A DNA stretch of 5,567 bases from an uncultured Planctomycetota bacterium (GTDB lineage: Bacteria; Planctomycetota; UBA1135; GCA-002686595): assembly GCA_903829565.1 (NCBI GenBank), contig CAIKQM010000650.1, positions 1 through 5,567 on the forward strand, given 5' to 3'. Shown here piece after piece: positions 1 through 5,567 of this stretch. A model generated the notes under the pieces. It was not told where the DNA came from and ran no database searches. It saw only the letters and a program-made list of their open reading frames with translations. Each line of letters begins with the position of its first letter. The first letter of the stretch is position 1. The translations under genes and the position numbers were made by a program.

Positions 1-1
1 C

Positions 2-1075
2 ACTCGTATTCGTGCGGCGTTGCCGACACTGCGTGAGCTGTTGGCGCGCGGCGCCAAGCCGATCCTGCTGTCGCACTTGGGGCGACCCAAGGGCAAGGTG
101 GTCGAGTCGCTGCGCTTGGAACCGATGGGCGCACGCTTGGCGGAATTGCTGCAGGCGCCGGTGCTGCGTCTCAAGGAATCGACAGGCACAGGCGTGGCGC
201 AAGCGATTGACGCCGCTCCTGCGGGTGCTGTGATTCTGCTGGAAAACGTGCGTTTTCACGCCGGTGACGAGAGCGGTGATGCTGCTCTCGCGGCCGAATG
301 GGCCAAGCTCGGCGATTGCTTTGTCAACGACGCCTTTGGTGCCGCGCACCGCGATCACGCTTCGGTGTGCGGCGTGGCGCGTCTGTTGCCCAGTGCAGCT
401 GGCCGCTTGATGGAGCAGGAAATCGCGGCCTTTGCGAAGGTGCTCGACAATCCTGCGCGTCCGTTGGTCGCGATTCTTGGCGGTGCCAAAGTCAGCGACA
501 AGCTGCAGGTCGTCGACAACTTGTTGGACAAGGTCGATGCGTTGCTGGTCGGTGGAGGCATGGCCTACACCTTCCTTGCAGCGCAAGGCATTGCTGTGGG
601 CAAGAGCTTGGTGCAGCACGACCAGTTGGATGCAGTGAAGACTGCACTCGCCAAGGCCAAGGCGCGTGGTGTCGCGATTCACTTGCCGCAGGATCACTTG
701 GCGGCCGATCGCTTTGCCGCGGACGCCACGCCTGTGGTGTGCGGTCCGGCGATTCCCGAGCACATGATGGGGCTCGACATTGGACCGCAGACGCGCGCTG
801 CGTACGCACGCGTGCTGGCGGAGGCGAAGACGGTGGTCTGGAACGGCCCCATGGGCGTCTTCGAGTGGCCTGCCTACGCAGGCGGCACCGAAGCGGTCGG
901 ACGCGCGGTCGCGGCTTGTCCGGGCTTCACGGTGGTGGGCGGCGGCGATTCCGTTGCTGCTGTCGAGCAGTTCGGGCTAGCAGCGCAGATCGGGCACATC
1001 TCGACCGGTGGCGGCGCCAGCCTTGAGTTGCTGGAAGGTACACTGCTGCCGGGCATTGCCGCTCTCAAGCGCTAG
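2..1075 (+). CDS. pgk: Phosphoglycerate kinase, 5'-truncated by the window edge
   Basis: Cytosolic glycolytic enzyme that transfers a phosphate from 1,3-bisphosphoglycerate to ADP, giving ATP and 3-phosphoglycerate. The frame is open from base 2, where the first codons read TRIRAALPTLRELL, a well-known N-domain segment. The TTG at 20 is therefore internal and the true start lies upstream. By comparison with E. coli Pgk, about 34 residues are missing; the 357 visible residues would bring the total to about 390, normal for the family. Visible signatures are SHLGRPKG (from base 71), ENVRFHAGDE (from 242), FVNDAFGAAHRDHAS, the hinge/substrate segment GGAKVSDKL, WNGPMGVFE (839-865), the nucleotide-binding GGGDSVAAVEQFG (from 938) and STGGGASLELLEG (from 1001). 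The usual small residue after GGGDS is Val here, a mild change. It ends 9 nt before rpe and is probably co-transcribed with it. Identification is firm. Confidence 0.98.
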   Translation, partial: TRIRAALPTLRELLARGAKPILLSHLGRPKGKVVESLRLEPMGARLAELLQAPVLRLKESTGTGVAQAIDAAPAGAVILLENVRFHAGDESGDAALAAEWAKLGDCFVNDAFGAAHRDHASVCGVARLLPSAAGRLMEQEIAAFAKVLDNPARPLVAILGGAKVSDKLQVVDNLLDKVDALLVGGGMAYTFLAAQGIAVGKSLVQHDQLDAVKTALAKAKARGVAIHLPQDHLAADRFAADATPVVCGPAIPEHMMGLDIGPQTRAAYARVLAEAKTVVWNGPMGVFEWPAYAGGTEAVGRAVAACPGFTVVGGGDSVAAVEQFGLAAQIGHISTGGGASLELLEGTLLPGIAALKR

Positions 1076-1084
1076 CCCGTTGCC

Positions 1085-1777
1085 ATGAACAGCCCCATCC
1101 GCATTGCGCCCTCGATCCTGTCGTGCGACTTCGCGCGCATCGGGGACGAGTTGCGCCGTGCAGAGGCGGCTGGTGCTGACTGGCATCACATCGATGTGAT
1201 GGATGGGCACTTTGTGCCGAACCTCACCTTCGGTCCGCCGGTGCTGCAAGCCGTGGCCCGCGCGGCCTCCATTCCGCTCGATGTGCACTTGATGATCGAG
1301 CGCCCGCTGGAATGGATCGCGCGCTATGCACAGGCGCGTCCAGAAGTTTTGACATTCCACATCGAGGCCGTCGACAGTCTGCCGGCTGCGCGCGAGGTGG
1401 TGAATGCCATCCATGCCGCAGGTGTGCCCAAGGCTGGCGTGTCTGTGCGCCCCAATACGCCGATCGCGGCAGTCGAGCCGCTGTTGGCTGATCTGGACTT
1501 GGTGCTCGTGATGAGCGTGGAGCCCGGGTTTGGTGGGCAGAGCTTTCGTCCCGAGACCCTCAGCAAAGCGCGGCGCTTGCGTGAGCTCGGTTGGACGGGC
1601 ATCGTCGAAGTCGACGGTGGGGTGAATGCGCACACCCTGCAAGCGTGTGTCGCTGCAGGGTGTGATGCGTTGGTGTCTGGTTCGGCTCTCTACAGTGAAC
1701 ACGATATGACCGCTGCAGTGGCGCGCTTCCGCGCGTTGGCTGCAGAGGTCTCAGCACGAGGATCCCATGTCGCCTGA
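1085..1777 (+). CDS. rpe: Ribulose-phosphate 3-epimerase
   Basis: Interconverts D-ribulose 5-phosphate and D-xylulose 5-phosphate in the pentose phosphate (or Calvin) pathway; a cytosolic, metal-dependent TIM-barrel enzyme. The 230 residues match the usual family length of about 220-230. The N-terminus reads IAPSILSCDF, placing substrate-binding Ser10. The expected metal ligands are all present: His35 and Asp37 in HIDVMDGHF, His68 in LDVHLMIERP and Asp177 in VEVDGGVN; Asp37 and Asp177 are also the expected acid/base pair. The loop MSVEPGFGGQSF starts at residue 143, and the phosphate-binding SGSAL is at 198-202. The ATG at 1085 gives the standard N-terminus, although no good Shine-Dalgarno precedes it (upstream bases are CTAGCCCGTTGCC), so it may depend on translation of pgk, 9 nt upstream. 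Its last 11 nt overlap the start of accD. Whether it serves the oxidative pathway or carbon fixation cannot be told from this window. Confidence 0.97.
   Translation: MNSPIRIAPSILSCDFARIGDELRRAEAAGADWHHIDVMDGHFVPNLTFGPPVLQAVARAASIPLDVHLMIERPLEWIARYAQARPEVLTFHIEAVDSLPAAREVVNAIHAAGVPKAGVSVRPNTPIAAVEPLLADLDLVLVMSVEPGFGGQSFRPETLSKARRLRELGWTGIVEVDGGVNAHTLQACVAAGCDALVSGSALYSEHDMTAAVARFRALAAEVSARGSHVA
1758..1762 (+). promoter_or_regulatory. Ribosome binding site of accD, inside rpe
   Basis: GAGGA lies 4 nt before the ATG at 1767 and within the last codons of rpe. It supports the ATG at 1767 and the overlapping arrangement, which favours translational coupling of accD to rpe. The spacing is slightly short. 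Confidence 0.55.
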
Positions 1778-2675
1778 CTTCGCCCAACCGCCGTCGGATC
1801 GCCCTGTACATGCCGCTGGTGAGGCCGCGGGTGATCCCGCGCAAGAAGCCGCTGGTGCACGCTGGAAGAAGAAGGAACTGCCGAGCGGCTTGTGGCTCAA
1901 GTGCGAGTCCTGCGCAGCCACGATCTACCGCAAAGAGTTGGAAGAGAAGGGGCGTGTGTGCCCCGCGTGTGACTTCCACTTCACCTTGCCGGGACGCGAG
2001 CGCATCAAGCTGGTGCTCGATCCGGAGAGCTTTGACGAGCGCTTCGCGGACCTGGGCGCGATGGATCGCTTGCGCTTCAACGACTCGACGCCCTACGCCG
2101 ATAAGATCAAGCGCACCGAGTCGAAGACGGGCCAAAAAGAAGCGCTCTTGTGCGGCTTTGGCAGCATCGAAGGCCGCAAGATCGTGATCGCCGTGCTCGA
2201 CTTCTCGTTCCTTGGTGGCTCGATGGGCGAGGTCGTGGGCGAGAAGATCTCACTCGCCGCGGACCTGGCGCGCACGCACAAGCTGCCGCTGGTCATCTTC
2301 ACCAGCTCGGGCGGCGCGCGCATGCACGAAGGCATGTTGTCGCTGCTTCAGATGGCCAAGACTTCGGCCGCATTGGCGAGCTTGAACGAAGCCGGCGGGT
2401 ACTCGATCTGCGTGTTGACCAACCCCACGACGGGTGGCGTCACGGCGAGCTTTGCCTCGGTCTGCGATGTGACGCTGGCCGAGCCGGGCGCGTTGATTGG
2501 CTTTGCCGGTCCGCGCGTGATCGCGAGCACGATCAAACAGGAACTGCCGCCTGGCTTCCAACGCGCGGAGTTCCTGCTGGAGAAGGGGCAAGTGGACAAG
2601 ATCGTGCGGCGCAGCGAGATGCGCTCGATGCTGGCCAAGCTGCTCGACTTCGGCGCTGGCGCGACTGCTTCCTGA
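1767..2675 (+). CDS. accD: Acetyl-CoA carboxylase carboxyltransferase subunit beta
   Basis: Beta half of the carboxyltransferase of bacterial acetyl-CoA carboxylase. With AccA it moves the carboxyl group from carboxybiotin on AccB to acetyl-CoA, forming malonyl-CoA for fatty-acid synthesis in the cytosol. The 302 residues match the family. The zinc ribbon has Cys46, Cys49, Cys65 and Cys68, with the same C-x2-C-x15-C-x2-C spacing as E. coli AccD. The crotonase-like core carries SSGGARMHEG at 180-189 and PTTGGVTASFA at 220-230, the glycine-rich backbone segments that bind CoA/biotin and stabilise the enolate, then the conserved IGFAGPRVI and ELPPGFQRAEFLLEKGQVD. The first ~31 residues are Ala/Pro/Gly-rich and extend the protein by about 19 residues before the zinc ribbon relative to E. 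coli; they look disordered. The start overlaps rpe by 11 nt. AccA, AccB and AccC are not in this window. The call is firm. Confidence 0.98.
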   Translation: MSPDFAQPPSDRPVHAAGEAAGDPAQEAAGARWKKKELPSGLWLKCESCAATIYRKELEEKGRVCPACDFHFTLPGRERIKLVLDPESFDERFADLGAMDRLRFNDSTPYADKIKRTESKTGQKEALLCGFGSIEGRKIVIAVLDFSFLGGSMGEVVGEKISLAADLARTHKLPLVIFTSSGGARMHEGMLSLLQMAKTSAALASLNEAGGYSICVLTNPTTGGVTASFASVCDVTLAEPGALIGFAGPRVIASTIKQELPPGFQRAEFLLEKGQVDKIVRRSEMRSMLAKLLDFGAGATAS

Positions 2676-2754
2676 ATTTGGGGCGGTTTCGCGGCACTTT
2701 CCTACGCCCAGGCCCGTCCTGAGGACTTACCATTCGAAGGACCCCAACCTGTCC

Positions 2755-4764
2755 ATGCGTACAGTCCTCGCCACCCTCACGCTCCTCTGGCTGGCTGCTG
2801 CGGACGCGGCAGCCCAAGCCCAGCAGGTGCCGTCCCGTCCCCGGGCCCCGCGCCTCATCGCCAACCTCACGCGCACCGAGCTCGCTTGCCGCGCCTTGAC
2901 GACGGCGCCGTGGGCCGAACGCGTCAACGCGTTTTGGGAAGGATCGACGCTCTCGGCGGCCCTCGATCCGGCGGTGTTGCCCTTCTTTGAAGGCCGCACC
3001 GTCGATGTGTGGGTGGTGGACCACAAGACGGATCTGCAGTGGGCCGCGGCGCCGCAGTTGGTGGATGTGCGCGGTGCGTCTAGCACGCGAACCTTCGTTG
3101 CCGGCGGTTTCGCGGCCAATGTGTTTGAGCTCGACGCCGGCACCATCTTCGGCGGTCTCGACACGCGCCTCGGTCGTCCGTTGGACATCGTGCTCGATGT
3201 GGATCGCAACGGTCTGTTGTCCTCGGGCGATTGGTTGGATGGTGACGACACGCTGGAAGGCGCGTCAGTCTTGAAGACAGCGGCGCTCAACGGTCCGTAC
3301 GCGGTTACGGAGCAACTGTTCAGCGCCGGCACATGGTTGGGCCAAGATGTGTACTACCCGACCAACATCGCACAGCTGGGGCCCTTGCCCTTGGTGGTCG
3401 TGAGCCACGGCAACGGTCACAACTACCAGTGGTACGACCACATCGGGTTCCATCTCGCTTCGTGGGGGTGCATCGTGATGTCGCACACGAACAACACGAT
3501 GCCCGGTATCGCAACCGCCAGCACGACCACGCTGACGAACACCGAGTATCTGTTGGCGAACCAAGCCACGCTGCTGGGCGGCGTGCTCAACGGCAAGATC
3601 GATCGCACGCGCATCGCGTGGGTCGGACACAGCCGCGGCGCCGAGGGTGTGGCGTACGCCCACACGCGCGTGCGCACCGGCAACTTTGTGCCACAACAGT
3701 TCAGCTTGTCCGACATCAAGCTGGTGTCGAGCATCGCGCCCACGGACTTCCTCGGGCCCAATAGTTCCGCGGCCATTGGCGTGCCGTACTCGCTGTGGAC
3801 GGGCGGCGCCGATGCGGATGTGAACGGCTGTGCGGATTGCGACCTGTGCCAGACCTTCCAACTGCACGAGCGTGCAACAGCCGAGCGCTACTCGATCTCG
3901 TTGCACGGAGCAGGGCATGGTGCCTTCCACAACGGCGCGACCAGCACCGTCGCCACCGGCCCGTGCCAGCTGACGCGCTTGGAAACGCACTCCGTGATGA
4001 AGGCGCACCTCTTGCCGATGGTGAAGGTGCACCTCTTCGGCGAGGAGATCGCGCGCGAGTGCTTGTGGCGTCACTGGAGCGGCTTCCGTGGCTTCTCGTT
4101 GCCGACCACCAGCTGCTTGGTCGTGGACCTGATGTATCGTCCGCGCGCAGCCCAGCGCTTGGTGATCGATGACTTCCAAACCAACACGGCCACGAACCTC
4201 TCGAGCTCGGGTGGTGCGGTGGTGGGTACGGTCACGGGTCTGGTCGAAGCCTTGATGGATGACGCCGACACGGTGTTCACCGATCTCGCCACGGACCCTA
4301 TGAATGGCATGACGCTGGCAGGCCCCGGCGACACCAATCGCGGCATCGTGTTCGATGCTGCGCTCGGCTCCTACCTCGCGTTTGACCTGCCTGTCAGCGC
4401 TCGCGATGTGCGTGCGTGGAAGCGTGTGAGCCTGCGCGCGACCCAAGCCACGCGCGATCCGTTGACCACGCAGGCTTTGGCCGAGTACGACTTCAGCGTG
4501 GCCTTGGTGGATGGTGCAGGGCGTCGCGCGCAGCTGCGCGTTTCGGCCTTGTCGATGGGCTTGTCAGAGCCTTACCAGCGCACGGCTTGCGGTGTGGGCA
4601 CGGGATGGGCGAACGAGTTCGAAACCGTGCGCGTGGACCTGCCGGCGTTGGCACGCGCGAACCCGGACCTCGACCTGGCTGATGTGCGCAGCGTGGAGCT
4701 GGTCTTCGATGCGGCCAGCGGGCGCATCGGTGTGGATGATCTGGCGCTTGAGATGGATCGCTGA
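2755..4764 (+). CDS. Secreted multidomain alpha/beta hydrolase (GHSRG type), substrate unknown
   Basis: Probable exported esterase/lipase-like hydrolase of 669 residues. Residues 1-20 or 1-22 form a Sec signal peptide (MRT, then a Leu/Ala-rich core; possible cleavage after AAA20 or AQA22). Residues ~25-205 are a beta-rich region of no recognised family, with an EF-hand/dockerin-like loop DVDRNGLLSSGD at 148-159. The hydrolase core (~210-430) begins with the strand and oxyanion segment VVVSHGNGHN (His218 in HGNG). It carries the nucleophile elbow GHSRG with Ser293, a likely acid at Asp353 or Asp355 in TGGADAD, and a likely His at 384, 388 or 392 (HGAGHGAFH). A CxxCxxC cluster (Cys359, 362, 365) directly follows the acid. 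Residues ~469-669 open with VIDDFQ and end with VDDLALE, the framing seen in CBM11-like/galactose-binding jelly rolls, so a glycan- or surface-binding role is plausible. The start is supported by the signal peptide; AAGGA at 2737-2741 is 13 nt upstream, which is rather far. No substrate can be assigned. Confidence 0.85.
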   Translation: MRTVLATLTLLWLAAADAAAQAQQVPSRPRAPRLIANLTRTELACRALTTAPWAERVNAFWEGSTLSAALDPAVLPFFEGRTVDVWVVDHKTDLQWAAAPQLVDVRGASSTRTFVAGGFAANVFELDAGTIFGGLDTRLGRPLDIVLDVDRNGLLSSGDWLDGDDTLEGASVLKTAALNGPYAVTEQLFSAGTWLGQDVYYPTNIAQLGPLPLVVVSHGNGHNYQWYDHIGFHLASWGCIVMSHTNNTMPGIATASTTTLTNTEYLLANQATLLGGVLNGKIDRTRIAWVGHSRGAEGVAYAHTRVRTGNFVPQQFSLSDIKLVSSIAPTDFLGPNSSAAIGVPYSLWTGGADADVNGCADCDLCQTFQLHERATAERYSISLHGAGHGAFHNGATSTVATGPCQLTRLETHSVMKAHLLPMVKVHLFGEEIARECLWRHWSGFRGFSLPTTSCLVVDLMYRPRAAQRLVIDDFQTNTATNLSSSGGAVVGTVTGLVEALMDDADTVFTDLATDPMNGMTLAGPGDTNRGIVFDAALGSYLAFDLPVSARDVRAWKRVSLRATQATRDPLTTQALAEYDFSVALVDGAGRRAQLRVSALSMGLSEPYQRTACGVGTGWANEFETVRVDLPALARANPDLDLADVRSVELVFDAASGRIGVDDLALEMDR

Positions 4765-4768
4765 GAAC

Positions 4769-4772
4769 GGAG
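4769..4772 (+). promoter_or_regulatory. Ribosome binding site of the 220-residue exported protein gene
   Basis: GGAG lies 8 nt before the ATG at 4781, in the 16-nt gap after the hydrolase stop. It is the best-spaced Shine-Dalgarno in the window, and it fixes the start at 4781. Confidence 0.6.
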
Positions 4773-4780
4773 CCTGAACC

Positions 4781-5443
4781 ATGAACCGCACTTGGATGCT
4801 TGTTCCTCTAGCCGTAGTCGGCTCCGCCATCGCCTTGCTGGCTACGCGCGAGCCGGCGCCCGCCGAAGTGCGCGACAGCTCAGGCGTCAAGCGCTTGGTA
4901 GTCGCCGCACCGTTCACAACGAGCGCGCCTTTCGTGCACTATTGGCAAGCGGAGCAGCCGCAGGTCAACCACGGCTGGTTGTGCGTGGTCGAAGCGGATG
5001 CGCAGTTGTGTGCTCCCAAGCAAACGGTGGAGCCGGTGTTGATTGCCGGTGCGGGCCCCGTCGAGCGCGTGAATCATGGCACGCTAGGTCGCACCGTGGT
5101 GTTGGTGCCGTGCACACAAGCGCTGGCCGTTGACGGTGCTTGCGCCAGCGGTTGCAAGGACGAGGCGTTGCAGACGTGGTGGTGGTTGGCGCCAACTTTG
5201 CCGCAGGTTTTGCCTGAACAGTTGGATGGCGCGGCGATTGCCCGTGCGCGTGCGCTGCTGCCGGAAGGGGCGGTGCGCACGCTTACGAGTGCTGAGCTTG
5301 CCGCCGCACTCAAGCTGGGCGGCGAGGCTATTCAGGTTGCCAACGAAACCGAGTTGCACCGCGTGGCGGCCGCTTGGATTCTGGAGCACGCACCGGAAGA
5401 TCGTGAAGTGGCGCAGGGCTTGCTGGCTCCGCCCGTGCGCTGA
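4781..5443 (+). CDS. Exported or membrane-anchored protein of unknown family
   Basis: I do not recognise this 220-residue protein. Residues 5-21 form one hydrophobic segment after MNRT, either an uncleaved signal anchor or a signal peptide (a possible APA site at 26-28). No cysteine lies near it, so it is not a lipoprotein. The rest should be periplasmic or extracellular: a region of short beta-like stretches (~38-110) with five cysteines (68, 77, 111, 121, 125), then TWWWLAP at 132-138 and a helical, Ala/Glu/Leu-rich C-terminus (~150-220). The odd cysteine count could mean two disulfides plus a free thiol, or pairing with a partner. The motif VNHGxL occurs twice, at 62 and 97. GC-rich third positions and a good ribosome binding site support real coding. 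It starts 16 nt after the hydrolase, so the two are probably co-transcribed and may act in the same compartment; this link is inference. The gene ends 8 nt from a convergent neighbour. Confidence 0.8.
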   Translation: MNRTWMLVPLAVVGSAIALLATREPAPAEVRDSSGVKRLVVAAPFTTSAPFVHYWQAEQPQVNHGWLCVVEADAQLCAPKQTVEPVLIAGAGPVERVNHGTLGRTVVLVPCTQALAVDGACASGCKDEALQTWWWLAPTLPQVLPEQLDGAAIARARALLPEGAVRTLTSAELAAALKLGGEAIQVANETELHRVAAAWILEHAPEDREVAQGLLAPPVR

Positions 5444-5451
5444 GATCCCTG

Positions 5452-5567
5452 TCAGCTGTTTTTGACAAAGCTCGCGACCCACGAGTCAAAGCGCGCGGCT
5501 TCACCGCTGGCGCGTTGGTCGCTCTGGCGCTTGTCGCGTGCGGCCGCGGCTTGGTTGCGCCCCAGCA
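5452..5567 (-). CDS. C-terminal end of an unidentified protein, truncated by the window edge
   Basis: On the minus strand, 37 codons are open from the window edge to a TGA at 5454-5452, and no start is visible. The tail begins LGRNQAAAARDKRQ and ends FDSWVASFVKNS. Third codon positions are strongly G/C (CGC, GAC, GCC, AAG, AGC recur) and the composition is protein-like: a charged, Ala/Arg/Gln-rich helical stretch and then an amphipathic end with Trp and Phe. This is the evidence that it is real rather than a shadow. It converges on the 220-residue exported protein gene with 8 nt between the stops. The fragment is too short to suggest a family or function. Confidence 0.6.
   Translation of the reverse strand, partial: LGRNQAAAARDKRQSDQRASGEAARFDSWVASFVKNS

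Noticed and set aside
20..22. TTG as the pgk start
   Set aside because: The upstream codons TRIRAA match the conserved Pgk N-domain, so this TTG is the internal leucine of RAALPTL and the gene begins before the window.
977..1702. 241-codon minus-strand frame opposite pgk and rpe
   Set aside because: It spans the boundary between two firmly identified genes and shows no family signature; it is a shadow of GC-rich coding sequence.
2150..2722. 190-codon + strand frame overlapping accD
   Set aside because: It is an out-of-frame, Arg-rich reading of accD, whose own frame carries the conserved carboxyltransferase motifs.
3265..4446. 393-codon open frame on the minus strand opposite the hydrolase
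   Set aside because: Its translation is rich in Arg, His, Gln and Val with no domain or motif, as expected for the complement of a GC-rich gene. The + strand frame has a signal peptide and catalytic motifs.
4781..4870. Lipoprotein signal in the 220-residue protein
   Set aside because: There is no cysteine at or near the end of the hydrophobic segment; the first cysteine is residue 68.
5450..5467. TGTCA...TGACA inverted repeat with a T-run, as a possible terminator between the convergent genes
   Set aside because: The stem is only 5 bp and A/T-containing, the T-run lies in the loop rather than after the stem, and most of it is inside the minus-strand coding tail.

Overview
The window is a gene-dense, GC-rich bacterial chromosome segment (roughly low-to-mid 60s % GC by eye). 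It holds five genes on the + strand and the tail of a sixth on the - strand. Leucine TTG is used unusually often for such GC-rich DNA, and this holds in all five + strand genes, so nothing looks recently imported. The lineage cannot be fixed from the sequence. The multidomain secreted hydrolase with a GHSRG elbow and the bacterial-type AccD would fit Planctomycetota, Myxococcota or similar environmental GC-rich phyla, but this is only an inference.

Left half (1-2675), central carbon metabolism. The window opens inside phosphoglycerate kinase (pgk; about 34 N-terminal residues lie outside). Ribulose-5-phosphate 3-epimerase (rpe) follows after 9 nt. The acetyl-CoA carboxylase carboxyltransferase beta subunit (accD) follows with an 11-nt overlap with rpe. 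The spacing suggests one operon linking lower glycolysis, the pentose phosphate pathway and the first committed step of fatty-acid synthesis. All three retain their key catalytic or metal-binding residues.

Middle and right (2755-5443), an exported pair. After a 79-nt gap comes a 669-residue exported protein. It has a signal peptide, an N-terminal region with an EF-hand/dockerin-like loop, an alpha/beta-hydrolase core (HGNGH, GHSRG, candidate Asp and His) and a C-terminal beta-rich domain resembling a jelly-roll carbohydrate-binding module. Sixteen nt later is a 220-residue protein of unknown family with one N-terminal hydrophobic segment and five cysteines, probably co-transcribed with the hydrolase. 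This pair is the least explained part of the window.

Right edge (5452-5567). The last 37 codons of a - strand gene run in from beyond the window and converge on the small exported protein with only 8 nt between the stops. No tRNA, rRNA, CRISPR, insertion sequence or convincing intrinsic terminator was seen. No intergenic stretch exceeds 80 nt. There is no strong evidence here for a new multi-gene system; the hydrolase and its partner are the best candidates for follow-up.
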